Part shown: in pieces, positions 1 to 6,780 of the stretch
Position numbering within the stretch: position 1 is the stretch's first letter
Layout of the letters: every line of letters starts with the position of its first letter
Assembly (NCBI GenBank): GCA_910585745.1
Contig: CAJUFM010000090.1
Span: 1-9,920, forward strand
Reading direction: 5' to 3'
Source of the DNA: an uncultured Eubacterium sp.
Lineage (GTDB): Bacteria; Bacillota; Clostridia; Lachnospirales; Lachnospiraceae
Length of the DNA: 9,920 nucleotides
Translations under genes and position numbers: made by a program
Notes under the pieces: model-generated
What the model was told of the DNA's origin: nothing
The model's input: only the letters and a program-made list of their open reading frames with translations
The model's database searches: none

Positions 1-2472
1 ATATTATCTCATGGATTGAATGATTATATAAGGCACTCTATTGTAGAGCGCTTACCATTATGCTATTATTATTCAAAAACAGGACAGGTTTTGTCTGCGA
101 TAAAGTACGGTGAATTATATTTACAATGTATAGAGGAGAGTAAAATACTTTCAGCGATGGAATTCCGTATATTGACTTTTTTAGCATCGTGTTATTCGAG
201 AAAAAATGATTTCAGGAACGCTAAAAAAATATGCCTTTTTTTATATAAAAAGATTTTGTCAGGGGAGAAAGAGGAGACCAGTCAGGAATGTTTACAAATT
301 TGGCTGCTTGTATATTCTGGTGCATATATTAAAAGTATGTTATTTGAAAGAGGGTTTGATCTGATCTTAGAGTGTATTCAGAAGGGGATTGTGTATCATG
401 ATAATCCAGATGATTCGATGTATGCAATATATTTAAATATGCTAAAATATGAAGAAAAACAATCTTATGCATTGCCAAAAGAAGTATTGGATGAGATGGA
501 GATAGTTTTTTCTGAAAAATGCTCAAACTTAGATATGTTAGCAAGAGAAGTAAAGGCGGAAGTGTACTATTCCTTTTTTAAATTATATTTAAAGAAACAA
601 AAGAAAGATTTAGCAAGAAACTATATTATGGAAGCTGTTCAGTGTTTTTTAAACGGGAATATCCATGAAGACGAAAGAGAACCATTTTTGTTGATCATGC
701 CAGAAGGACTCAGTTATTTTCATTCTATTGGAGAATTGAAAATGGAGGAAAGAATAGCAGATTGTATCATGGGAAATTTAAAGTTATTATATGCCTATGC
801 CGAATTTTATATTGATAATGTTGAAATGGAAAAATATATCGTTACGGTAGATATATTGTTTCGAGTAGCATATTATCATTATGTAAATACAGGTAAGACA
901 AAAGAGGCATTTGTATATTCTGCAAATTACAAGAATTGTTTGTTATCCATTGTGAAGGCAAGAAATAAACGATTGTATCATGATAAATATAGCGGAGAGA
1001 TTTTGCAGAGTTATAATAGTGAAAAAAATGATTTTGTAAATAAAATAGAGTATAATTTTAACAAAGATAACCTGGATTTAGTAAATTATGAGGATCTTAA
1101 AGAGCTGGAATATCAATTTTCGGAGACATATACTAAAAACAGGGAATTAATGTTCTATACGTACGAAAATATTATGACAAATATACAAAAAAATACTGCC
1201 ATAATAGAAATTGTCTGTTCCGATTCAGATATTTGTCAAAGAAATTTAGAAACAATAGAAATGCTAGAATATGAAAACAATAGAAAAGCTAAGGTGGATG
1301 TATTTGTAATAGCAAAGACAGATTCTGTTCACTTTCTACATAAGAGTATTCGGCAGACGGGAGATTTGTACCGGCAGTTAAATCTTCTGCTTCAGAGAAT
1401 TGAGGATTCAAAGCTAAAAATAGATCAATTGGCAGAAAATATTGGAAGAAATATGTTTGAATCGTTTTATGGGTTGTTAGAAAGTGTAGAATGCATTTAT
1501 ATTTCACCACATATGGATTTTTATAAGGTTCCATTTGGGTTGATATTTGATTACTGTAATCCTGAAATTGCAAAAAAGGAAATTATTTATTGCCAGTCTT
1601 TGCGTGACTTGTTTGAGAGTGATCATGGGGTTACGAATACTCTTATAAACAGTTGTATAATCGGAGGTCCGTCATATGAAATCAATACACGTCCTGATAT
1701 AGGGCAGCAGAACAGACTGGGAATGAGACAAAATAATCAAAATTTAGAGGCTGTCAGGAATTTTGAGATTGGGGATATTCAGCCGCTTCCGTTTAGTGAA
1801 TTTGAAGTAAGTGAAATAGGAAAAATCACAGGATCAGGTTGCTTTATATTAGGAGAGGCTACAAAGAATAAGGTAAAAAAAGGGTTTAGTTATTTACATA
1901 TTGCGACACATGGCTGTCAACGGAAGGTAGGAGAGTTAAACGCTTGGTATGATTCTGCCTTGGCATTCAGTGGAGTAAAGAATGCATATATATTGGGTCA
2001 GGAAAAGGATAAATATGGTAATGGCCTGTTGACAGCAGAGGAAATCAGCCGTATGGAGTTGAAGGAAACTAATTTGGTAACGTTATCTGCGTGTATGTCA
2101 GCAGACAGTAGATATTCGTTATATGAACAGCAGAGCGGACTGCATCTGGCCTTTGGTGTCGCTGGAGTAAAGTATGTTATTTCATCATTATGGGAGGTGG
2201 ATGATATATCAGGTTCGCTCTTAATGATATTTTTGTACGAAAATTTAAAGCGGGGGGAAAGCGTACCGACTGCTTTGGATGTTGCAAAAATTAAATTGAG
2301 AACAACGACAGTGAAAGAACTAAGAAAACGTTTTAGTGGAAGGGTAACATGTTCTGGGGTAGATCTGGGGAGGGTGGTTTCATTGGAATTTGGTGAATAT
2401 CCTGAAGAGACATGTCCTTTTTCTGCCCCTAAAGATTGGGCTTCTTTTATTTGCTATCAATATAAATTTTGA
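1..2472 (+). CDS. TPR-like/CHAT-domain (caspase-like) protease, 5' end outside window
   Basis: The frame is open to base 1, so the gene probably starts upstream; the first possible start inside the window is a TTG at 16, used here for numbering (818 residues). Residues 1 to about 480 are helical and rich in Tyr, Leu and Lys with TPR-like spacing, though no repeat is textbook. About 490-815 form a CHAT domain: a PFGLIFD segment, catalytic His632 in HIATHG, Cys693 in LSACMS, then SLWEVDD (724-730) and a C-terminal DWASF segment matching the usual CHAT ending. The His/Cys pair predicts an active clan CD cysteine protease in the cytoplasm. Known TPR-CHAT proteins include the type III-E CRISPR protease and gasdermin-activating proteases, which suggests a role in defence or cell death, but that is inference. 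The domain call is secure; trigger and substrate are unknown. The Sel1 gene 13 bases downstream is the obvious partner candidate. Confidence 0.88.
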   Translation: MLSHGLNDYIRHSIVERLPLCYYYSKTGQVLSAIKYGELYLQCIEESKILSAMEFRILTFLASCYSRKNDFRNAKKICLFLYKKILSGEKEETSQECLQIWLLVYSGAYIKSMLFERGFDLILECIQKGIVYHDNPDDSMYAIYLNMLKYEEKQSYALPKEVLDEMEIVFSEKCSNLDMLAREVKAEVYYSFFKLYLKKQKKDLARNYIMEAVQCFLNGNIHEDEREPFLLIMPEGLSYFHSIGELKMEERIADCIMGNLKLLYAYAEFYIDNVEMEKYIVTVDILFRVAYYHYVNTGKTKEAFVYSANYKNCLLSIVKARNKRLYHDKYSGEILQSYNSEKNDFVNKIEYNFNKDNLDLVNYEDLKELEYQFSETYTKNRELMFYTYENIMTNIQKNTAIIEIVCSDSDICQRNLETIEMLEYENNRKAKVDVFVIAKTDSVHFLHKSIRQTGDLYRQLNLLLQRIEDSKLKIDQLAENIGRNMFESFYGLLESVECIYISPHMDFYKVPFGLIFDYCNPEIAKKEIIYCQSLRDLFESDHGVTNTLINSCIIGGPSYEINTRPDIGQQNRLGMRQNNQNLEAVRNFEIGDIQPLPFSEFEVSEIGKITGSGCFILGEATKNKVKKGFSYLHIATHGCQRKVGELNAWYDSALAFSGVKNAYILGQEKDKYGNGLLTAEEISRMELKETNLVTLSACMSADSRYSLYEQQSGLHLAFGVAGVKYVISSLWEVDDISGSLLMIFLYENLKRGESVPTALDVAKIKLRTTTVKELRKRFSGRVTCSGVDLGRVVSLEFGEYPEETCPFSAPKDWASFICYQYKF

Positions 2473-2473
2473 T

Positions 2474-2480
2474 GAGGTGA
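2474..2480 (+). promoter_or_regulatory. Ribosome binding site of the Sel1-repeat gene
   Basis: GAGGTGA lies five bases before the ATG at 2486. It decides the start, because the longer in-frame reading from a TTG at 2390 has no such site and would overlap the CHAT gene by 83 bases. The site sits immediately after the CHAT stop codon, which fits translational coupling. Confidence 0.75.
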
Positions 2481-2485
2481 GTTGT

Positions 2486-3313
2486 ATGCTAAGTAAATTG
2501 TATAATAGAGAGATCGATCCTATGACGCAGAAGCAAAAGGAACTTTCTGAAACGGAAGAACAAATAAAGACTATGTATGAAGAAAATCTGCCGCTTGCTG
2601 AGGAGGGAAATTTAGAAGCGTTATTTCAGATTGCGGAAGCATATAGAAGGTATGCAAGTTATTATGATGATGATACAGTTGGCAATGAAGCGGTTATTCT
2701 ATATCGAAATCTCGCAGATCAAGGTCATGGGAGTGCGTTATGTCAACTAGGGCATTTTTACGATGAAGGAGAATATTTTGAGAAAGACGAGGAAAAAGCA
2801 GTAGAGTTTTTCAAAAAGGCGGCAAATGTAAATTGTGCAGAGGGATATTATTTTTTGGGAAGCTGTTTCGCAAATGGGAATGGTATTTCGCAGGATGATG
2901 AGAAAAGTTTTAAAGCATATTTGCGTTCGGCAGAATTAGAAGACGCAGGAGGGATGGCGAAAACGGGAATATTATACTATGAGGGAAAAGGAGTTAAACA
3001 GGACTATAACCAGGCATATTTCTGGCTGCAAAAAGCATATCTGAATAGTGAGGACTGGGGGCTTTATTATTTAGGTGTTTGTTATCTGAATGGGATAGGC
3101 ACCACAATAAATGAAAAAAAGGGTTTCCAGGTATTGGAGAGAGCTAATGAGCAATTTTGTTATAAGCAAGATGAAGCGAGGAAATTATTAATTAGCTGCT
3201 ATGAAAAGGGGATTGGGACAGAAAAAAATTGGGAAAAGGGGGAGGAAATCAAAGAACAAATCGAAAATGAGCAAAAGAAATGGGATCAAATAATCTCTGC
3301 TCTTATTCCGTGA
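2486..3313 (+). CDS. Sel1-like repeat protein paired with the CHAT protease
   Basis: This is a 275-residue protein made almost entirely of Sel1-like (TPR-related) helical repeats, roughly at 42-78, 82-116, 117-152, 154-188, 191-226 and 229-260. Typical repeat signatures are seen: GHGSALCQLGHFYDEG, AEGYYFLGSCFANGNG, AGGMAKTGILYYEGKGV and WGLYYLGVCYLNGIG. The first 40 residues are charged and possibly coiled. There is no signal peptide or membrane segment with this start, so the protein is probably cytoplasmic. Sel1 proteins are scaffolds for protein-protein contacts and have no enzymatic activity of their own. The gene follows the CHAT gene by 13 bases with no terminator between, so they are likely one transcript. 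It could be a regulator, adaptor or cleavage substrate of the protease; the sequence does not say which. Confidence 0.88.
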   Translation: MLSKLYNREIDPMTQKQKELSETEEQIKTMYEENLPLAEEGNLEALFQIAEAYRRYASYYDDDTVGNEAVILYRNLADQGHGSALCQLGHFYDEGEYFEKDEEKAVEFFKKAANVNCAEGYYFLGSCFANGNGISQDDEKSFKAYLRSAELEDAGGMAKTGILYYEGKGVKQDYNQAYFWLQKAYLNSEDWGLYYLGVCYLNGIGTTINEKKGFQVLERANEQFCYKQDEARKLLISCYEKGIGTEKNWEKGEEIKEQIENEQKKWDQIISALIP

Positions 3314-3326
3314 AACTTTGAACTTG

Positions 3327-3354
3327 TTGATTCCTCATTTAAATATTGCATACT
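3327..3354 (+). promoter_or_regulatory. Possible promoter before the RelE-like gene
   Basis: TTGATT and CATACT are separated by 16 bases, each matching four of six consensus positions. The stretch is AT-rich, and transcription would begin near 3361, about 40 bases before the ATG at 3400. There is no hairpin terminator between the Sel1 gene and this point, so the RelE-like gene may instead be read from upstream. Confidence 0.3.
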
Positions 3355-3399
3355 GCATTAACGATATTTAACAAATGTTTTAGATATAGGAGAATACAC

Positions 3400-3693
3400 A
3401 TGACAACAAACGTAGTTTGCTCTGACACTTACATAGACGCATTTTCAAGATTAGATAAGAAAACACAGAAAAAGTCGCTTGAAACTATCCGGCTTATGCG
3501 TCGGAGCCTAAGAAGTGACAGTTTAAAAATAGAAAAGCTCAATACCAGGCTTGATTTTAAAAGTGCCAGAATGACACAGGATTTTAGGGTAATATTTACC
3601 CAGTCAGGAAATACCGTTCTTCTAGTATATATAGATCATCATGATGCTGCTTATCTGTGGGCTGGTAATAAATTAAAAGGATTAAGCCCATAA
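3400..3693 (+). CDS. RelE/ParE-fold protein, resembling the N-terminal domain of UvrD-type helicases
   Basis: The protein has 97 residues. The ATG at 3400 is preferred over an in-frame TTG at 3346 because AGGAGA (3388-3393) stands six bases before it. The sequence has the RelE-like pattern: an N-terminal helical part (AFSRLDKKTQKK), then KLNTRLDFKSARM, TQDFRVIF and the strand VLLVYIDHHDAAYLWA. From family knowledge, the combination of QDFRVI with DHHDxAYxWA is typical of a RelE-fold domain at the start of some UvrD/REP-type helicases. Here the reading stops about ten residues after WA, just where HsdR homology begins in another frame. It may therefore be the stump of a larger helicase gene, or a free-standing RelE-like protein. 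No antitoxin gene is next to it, so an active toxin-antitoxin pair is not supported. Confidence 0.65.
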   Translation: MTTNVVCSDTYIDAFSRLDKKTQKKSLETIRLMRRSLRSDSLKIEKLNTRLDFKSARMTQDFRVIFTQSGNTVLLVYIDHHDAAYLWAGNKLKGLSP

Positions 3694-3725
3694 ATGATTA
3701 TAAAGAAATTGTACAATCCTTTCTG

Positions 3726-6098
3726 ATGATTCCCATGGCGCATCAGATGGTAGGCGATTATCTTGTGATCGATGAAGCAGAGAGGGAAGAAGATAGGCGG
3801 CATCTGTTACTTCGTCCGTATCAGGTATATGCTTTAAGGGCGATTGAAAAGGCGGCCATGGGATATGACAATGAGGAACGTATTCCTCATGGCGGTTTTG
3901 TGTGGCATACGACAGGTTCCGGTAAAACTATTACCAGTTTTAAAACGGCATTATTTCTTTCTACACGTGCAGGGTTTGATAAGGTTATTTTTTTGGTTGA
4001 CAGAAAAGAATTAGATAGTAATACCAGTAAAAAGTTTAAGGAATATTCAAAATATGAGCCGGTAGATGTAGATGATACACCGTACACATATGATCTTATG
4101 AAACGGTTGGAAAGCAAAGCAGGTTCCATAATTGTTACAACGACACACAAATTAAGTGCTTTGGTAAAACACTATCAGGAGCAAAAGGATTTTCAGGCTG
4201 CAGATAAGAAGATCATTTTTATTATTGACGAGGCCCATCGTACCACGATGGGAGAAATGATGCAGAACATCAAGAATTATTTTAAAAAAAGTAGTCTGTT
4301 TTTTGGTTTTACAGGGACTCCCCTGTTTGATGAAAATTGTGTGAAAGGACGGATCAACGAGTATAATCAATTAATTAGGACGACAGAAGGGTTATTTGGG
4401 CCCAAGCTGCATGAATATACCATTGATTCAGCGATTGCAGATGGAAACGTCCTTGGTTTTCATGTGGATTATATTAATACTGGGGAATTTGAAAGTTATG
4501 ATAAACTTAGGGAACAATTAATAGAAGCCAAAGCAATAGAGAATCCAGAGATGGCGCAAAGAGATATTGAAAGAGAGGTAATGAAACTAAGTGAATTAGA
4601 AATAGAAAAAGAAACCGTCAAAAGGGGGATTTTTCAATATCAAGATGAAACCCATATTCCCAAAGTGGTAAGTGAAATTCTTGACAATTGGGAGGTGCAG
4701 TCGCAGGACAGATATTTTAATGCCATTTTAACTGTTAAATTTAAGACAAGAGTAATTGCGTATTACCATGAATTCAAGAAGCAGATAAAAAGTAGAGGAA
4801 TGCAGTTTAATATTGCGATGACATTCAGTATGGGAAATGAAAATGGTGATGATTCTGAGGATCATATGCAGGTAGTGCCGGACGAAATATTAGAAGAAAT
4901 GCTTGAGGATTACAGGGCATTTACAAATCTGTCTTTAAGTGTTGAGGACATCAAATCCGGAAGAAAGAATGATTACTTTGAAGATTTGATCGAAAGAACA
5001 AAGCGTGGCGGCAGTGGCATAAATAAAAAGAATATAGATTTAGTGATTGTCGCCGACCAGTTGCTGACGGGATATGACTCCAAGAGATTGAACACTCTGT
5101 ATGTGGACAGAATGTTGGAACTACAAAATTTAATTCAAGCGTATTCCCGCACAAACAGGCTGTTTGGAAAAGAAAAGGAATTTGGGACTATCATCAACTT
5201 TCAATATCCTGCCATGACAAAGGAGTGCGTTGAAGCTGCACTAAAATTATATGGAAGTGGTGGTAAAAGTTCAAAAGTATTGGTTGATACATATTCCATT
5301 GCGGCGGAAAAATTTAAGAATTTGATAATAGAAATGGTGAAGATACTACCAGAACCATCGAGATGGAAAGAATTTGAGAACGATCTGAAGAAAAAACGGG
5401 CATTTGATAAGGCGTATATGGCAGCTGTGGTGCAATGGAATCGTTTACAACAGTATTATGAATATGCCTGGAGTGATGATGCTTTTGGGATAGATGAGCA
5501 TACATGGAGAAAATATGTAGGTGCATTTAAGAACTTGAACCCAGCAGGAGATGAATCAGATCCGGGAACGGTAATTGTCAGACCTTTGGGAAAAACCAAA
5601 TTGATAGACGCCGAAGTGATAAACGCAGATTATATTTTAAAATTAATTGGCAATAAGGCTTACACCGTTGGAGAAGTTCAATGTGTGGATGATGAAACAT
5701 TAAGGATCATATATGAGCAGATCCAGGAAGTCAGCGATATGGGGGACAGTGTAAAGGCTGACCTGTTAAAGTGTTTTGTGGATGAGGAATTGCTGCAGGG
5801 AAAAGTATCGTCCTCTACTTCCTTTGATGCGGCGTTTGAACAATGGTGTGGCGGGAAAGCGAGGGAATTAGTTGAGCGGCTGGCAGAAAAATGGGGATTG
5901 GATAAAGAACTGCTGGCTAAAACTGTAGAAGCATATGATATGTCTCAGCCCGAAAAGATACCATATATGGAAGATCTTATAAAGTCATTGGATTATGAAC
6001 ATGCGGCAGAAAAAGCGGCGAATGTGCTGGCGCATAATATGGAATTAAGAGGTAAACTTCCAAAAGAGATTAAAGAAATAAAAAGCAAATATAAATAA
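3726..6098 (+). CDS. hsdR: N-terminally truncated type I restriction enzyme R subunit (motor part only); probable gene remnant
   Basis: The 790-residue product matches the translocase and C-terminal regions of HsdR, the subunit that pumps and cuts unmodified DNA. Superfamily 2 motifs are intact: LRPYQVYAL (29-37), Walker A HTTGSGKT (61-68), DEAH (168-171), FTGTP (195-199), a LLTGYDS motif V region and QAYSRTNR (471-478). Full HsdR proteins are about 1000 residues and begin with a PD-(D/E)xK nuclease domain of some 250 residues, which is absent here. HsdR-like sequence (INDYKEIVQSFL, from about 3690) continues upstream of the ATG in the same frame until a stop at 3669-3671, so the true gene was longer. 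No convincing ribosome binding site precedes the ATG at 3726. No hsdM or hsdS lies in the window. It may be a dead fragment or an expressed ATPase lacking DNA cleavage; the motor identity itself is very likely. Confidence 0.85.
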   Translation: MIPMAHQMVGDYLVIDEAEREEDRRHLLLRPYQVYALRAIEKAAMGYDNEERIPHGGFVWHTTGSGKTITSFKTALFLSTRAGFDKVIFLVDRKELDSNTSKKFKEYSKYEPVDVDDTPYTYDLMKRLESKAGSIIVTTTHKLSALVKHYQEQKDFQAADKKIIFIIDEAHRTTMGEMMQNIKNYFKKSSLFFGFTGTPLFDENCVKGRINEYNQLIRTTEGLFGPKLHEYTIDSAIADGNVLGFHVDYINTGEFESYDKLREQLIEAKAIENPEMAQRDIEREVMKLSELEIEKETVKRGIFQYQDETHIPKVVSEILDNWEVQSQDRYFNAILTVKFKTRVIAYYHEFKKQIKSRGMQFNIAMTFSMGNENGDDSEDHMQVVPDEILEEMLEDYRAFTNLSLSVEDIKSGRKNDYFEDLIERTKRGGSGINKKNIDLVIVADQLLTGYDSKRLNTLYVDRMLELQNLIQAYSRTNRLFGKEKEFGTIINFQYPAMTKECVEAALKLYGSGGKSSKVLVDTYSIAAEKFKNLIIEMVKILPEPSRWKEFENDLKKKRAFDKAYMAAVVQWNRLQQYYEYAWSDDAFGIDEHTWRKYVGAFKNLNPAGDESDPGTVIVRPLGKTKLIDAEVINADYILKLIGNKAYTVGEVQCVDDETLRIIYEQIQEVSDMGDSVKADLLKCFVDEELLQGKVSSSTSFDAAFEQWCGGKARELVERLAEKWGLDKELLAKTVEAYDMSQPEKIPYMEDLIKSLDYEHAAEKAANVLAHNMELRGKLPKEIKEIKSKYK

Positions 6099-6229
6099 AG
6101 AGAATCCGTAAATCCTGCAGGTGTTTGTTACCAGGGTTATGCTGATAACATAAGGAGATCGGCGTATGCTACTCAGAGGTTAAGGGGGATTGGAAGGGTG
6201 AGAGGCCCCCCCTCCCCCCACATCTGTTC
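6099..6229. other. Non-coding convergent junction between hsdR fragment and XRE gene
   Basis: The 131 bases hold a small inverted repeat GTTAT/ATAAC (6136-6140 and 6145-6149), an AAGGAG ribosome-binding-like site (6152-6157) before a five-codon ORF (6166-6183, MLLRG), then a G5 run and a C7TC6 tract. No longer gene is visible on either strand. It marks the change from AT-rich accessory DNA to the more GC-rich pan region. Confidence 0.5.
6184..6219. terminator. Possible bidirectional hairpin, GC-rich and without a T tract
   Basis: GGGGG at 6184-6188 and GGAAGGG at 6192-6198 can pair with the CCCTCC and following C run at 6206-6219, giving a bulged but very GC-rich stem. It lies between two convergent genes, where a terminator is expected. 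No T run follows on either strand, so it is not a canonical intrinsic terminator. Confidence 0.3.
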
Positions 6230-6562
6230 CTACACTTTGTTCTTTCCGACTTCCCCGGCGATTTCCATCAAATGTTTGATCAATTCGATGGCATCCGGGG
6301 TAAATTTTTCTATTGTGGAAGTCAGTTCCTGATCATATCTGTTTATTTCCCGTCCAAACAGAATATAGTCTGCTGTAACGTTCAGAGCCTGGCACAGTTT
6401 AACCAGTGTCTGGGCAGAAAAGCCCTTGTCCTTCATTTCTATCTCGTAAAGAAATTTTGAAGAAATTCCTGTTCTGTTTGATAATAGTTCCCGTGTAAGT
6501 CCTTTATTTTTTCTCAGATCATAAATTCTTTTTCCCATCCCTAGTTTTTCTGTGTGCTTCAT
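6230..6562 (-). CDS. XRE-family helix-turn-helix transcriptional regulator
   Basis: This is a 110-residue cytoplasmic DNA-binding protein. The ATG at 6562 is chosen because GGAGG (6569-6573) stands six bases upstream; an in-frame ATG at 6589 has no such site. Residues about 11-66 form a Cro/C1-type HTH domain: GKRIYDLRKNKGLTRELLSNRTG, split across two helices, then the recognition helix region SSKFLYEIEMKDKGFS and the closing LVKLCQALNVTADYILFG, a typical end of this domain in Firmicutes. Residues 70-110 are a short helical tail, perhaps for dimerisation. The gene is divergent from the pan operon and convergent with the hsdR fragment. It may regulate itself through the palindrome and repeats next to its promoter; control of the pan genes is possible but unproven. 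The target is unknown. Confidence 0.9.
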   Translation of the reverse strand: MKHTEKLGMGKRIYDLRKNKGLTRELLSNRTGISSKFLYEIEMKDKGFSAQTLVKLCQALNVTADYILFGREINRYDQELTSTIEKFTPDAIELIKHLMEIAGEVGKNKV

Positions 6563-6599
6563 AACATTCCTCCGTTCACAGTAAATCATCTATTTCTAT

Positions 6600-6608
6600 A
6601 GTATAACA
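6600..6608 (-). promoter_or_regulatory. Extended -10 promoter of the XRE gene
   Basis: Read on the - strand, these bases give TGTTATACT, an extended -10 element (TG, one base, TATACT). The -35 region is poor, as is usual for extended -10 promoters. Transcription would start near 6593, about 30 bases before the ATG at 6562. Confidence 0.55.
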
Positions 6609-6621
6609 TGCGCTGTGCGCA
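6609..6621. promoter_or_regulatory. Palindrome in the XRE promoter, candidate operator
   Basis: TGCGC-TGT-GCGCA is a perfect 5-bp inverted repeat with a 3-base centre. It lies directly upstream of the extended -10 of the XRE gene, between the -10 and -35 positions, where a repressor would block polymerase. Binding by the XRE protein itself is inferred from position only. Confidence 0.45.
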
Positions 6622-6627
6622 GAAATT

Positions 6628-6643
6628 GTCGAAAAAAGTCGAA
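6628..6643. promoter_or_regulatory. Direct repeat GTCGAA spaced by 10 bp, candidate regulator site
   Basis: GTCGAA occurs at 6628-6633 and again at 6638-6643, exactly one helical turn apart, so both copies face the same side of the DNA. The pair overlaps the -35 region of the XRE promoter and lies about 30 bases upstream of the pan promoter. It could be a site for the XRE protein or another regulator. Confidence 0.35.
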
Positions 6644-6672
6644 CAGAGGAAAAACAATTAAAAGTGTTAGAT

Positions 6673-6701
6673 TTGCATTTTTTTGTCCAATGTGGTATCC
6701 T
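6673..6701 (+). promoter_or_regulatory. Promoter of the pan operon
   Basis: TTGCAT (6673-6678) and TATCCT (6696-6701) are separated by 17 bases, and the -10 is extended by TG at 6693-6694. Predicted transcription start is near 6708, leaving a leader of about 70 bases before the ATG at 6781. A perfect inverted repeat CTTTGA/TCAAAG (6705-6710, 6718-6723) straddles the predicted start and could be an operator. Confidence 0.6.
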
Positions 6702-6780
6702 ATGCTTTGAGCGGTATTCAAAGGAAACTGCATCAGATGATTATGTGTTGTCACTGTATTCTGAGATGGAAGGTGATAGC

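Noticed and set aside
2390..2485. N-terminal extension of the Sel1 protein from a TTG, with a hydrophobic stretch like a membrane anchor or signal peptide
   Set aside because: It overlaps the conserved C-terminal end of the CHAT gene by 83 bases, has no ribosome binding site, and GAGGTGA marks the ATG at 2486 instead. The hydrophobicity is a by-product of reading the CHAT gene in another frame.
3346..3399. Extended start of the RelE-like protein from a TTG
   Set aside because: The extra 18 residues do not resemble the family and AGGAGA clearly serves the ATG at 3400.
3400..3725. A RelE-type toxin-antitoxin pair
   Set aside because: No second small gene lies on either side; the preceding gene is a Sel1 protein and the following one an HsdR fragment. 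The motif pattern is that of a helicase-associated domain.
3726..6098. A complete, working type I restriction-modification system
   Set aside because: The R subunit lacks its nuclease domain and there is no methyltransferase or specificity subunit in the window.
6272..6460. Small + strand frame across the XRE gene
   Set aside because: It lies fully within the HTH-coding gene on the other strand and encodes nothing recognisable.
6664..6780. Longer PanG start at a GTG
   Set aside because: It would place the pan promoter inside the coding region and add 39 residues before the nucleotide-binding strand; AAGGTGA supports the ATG at 6781.
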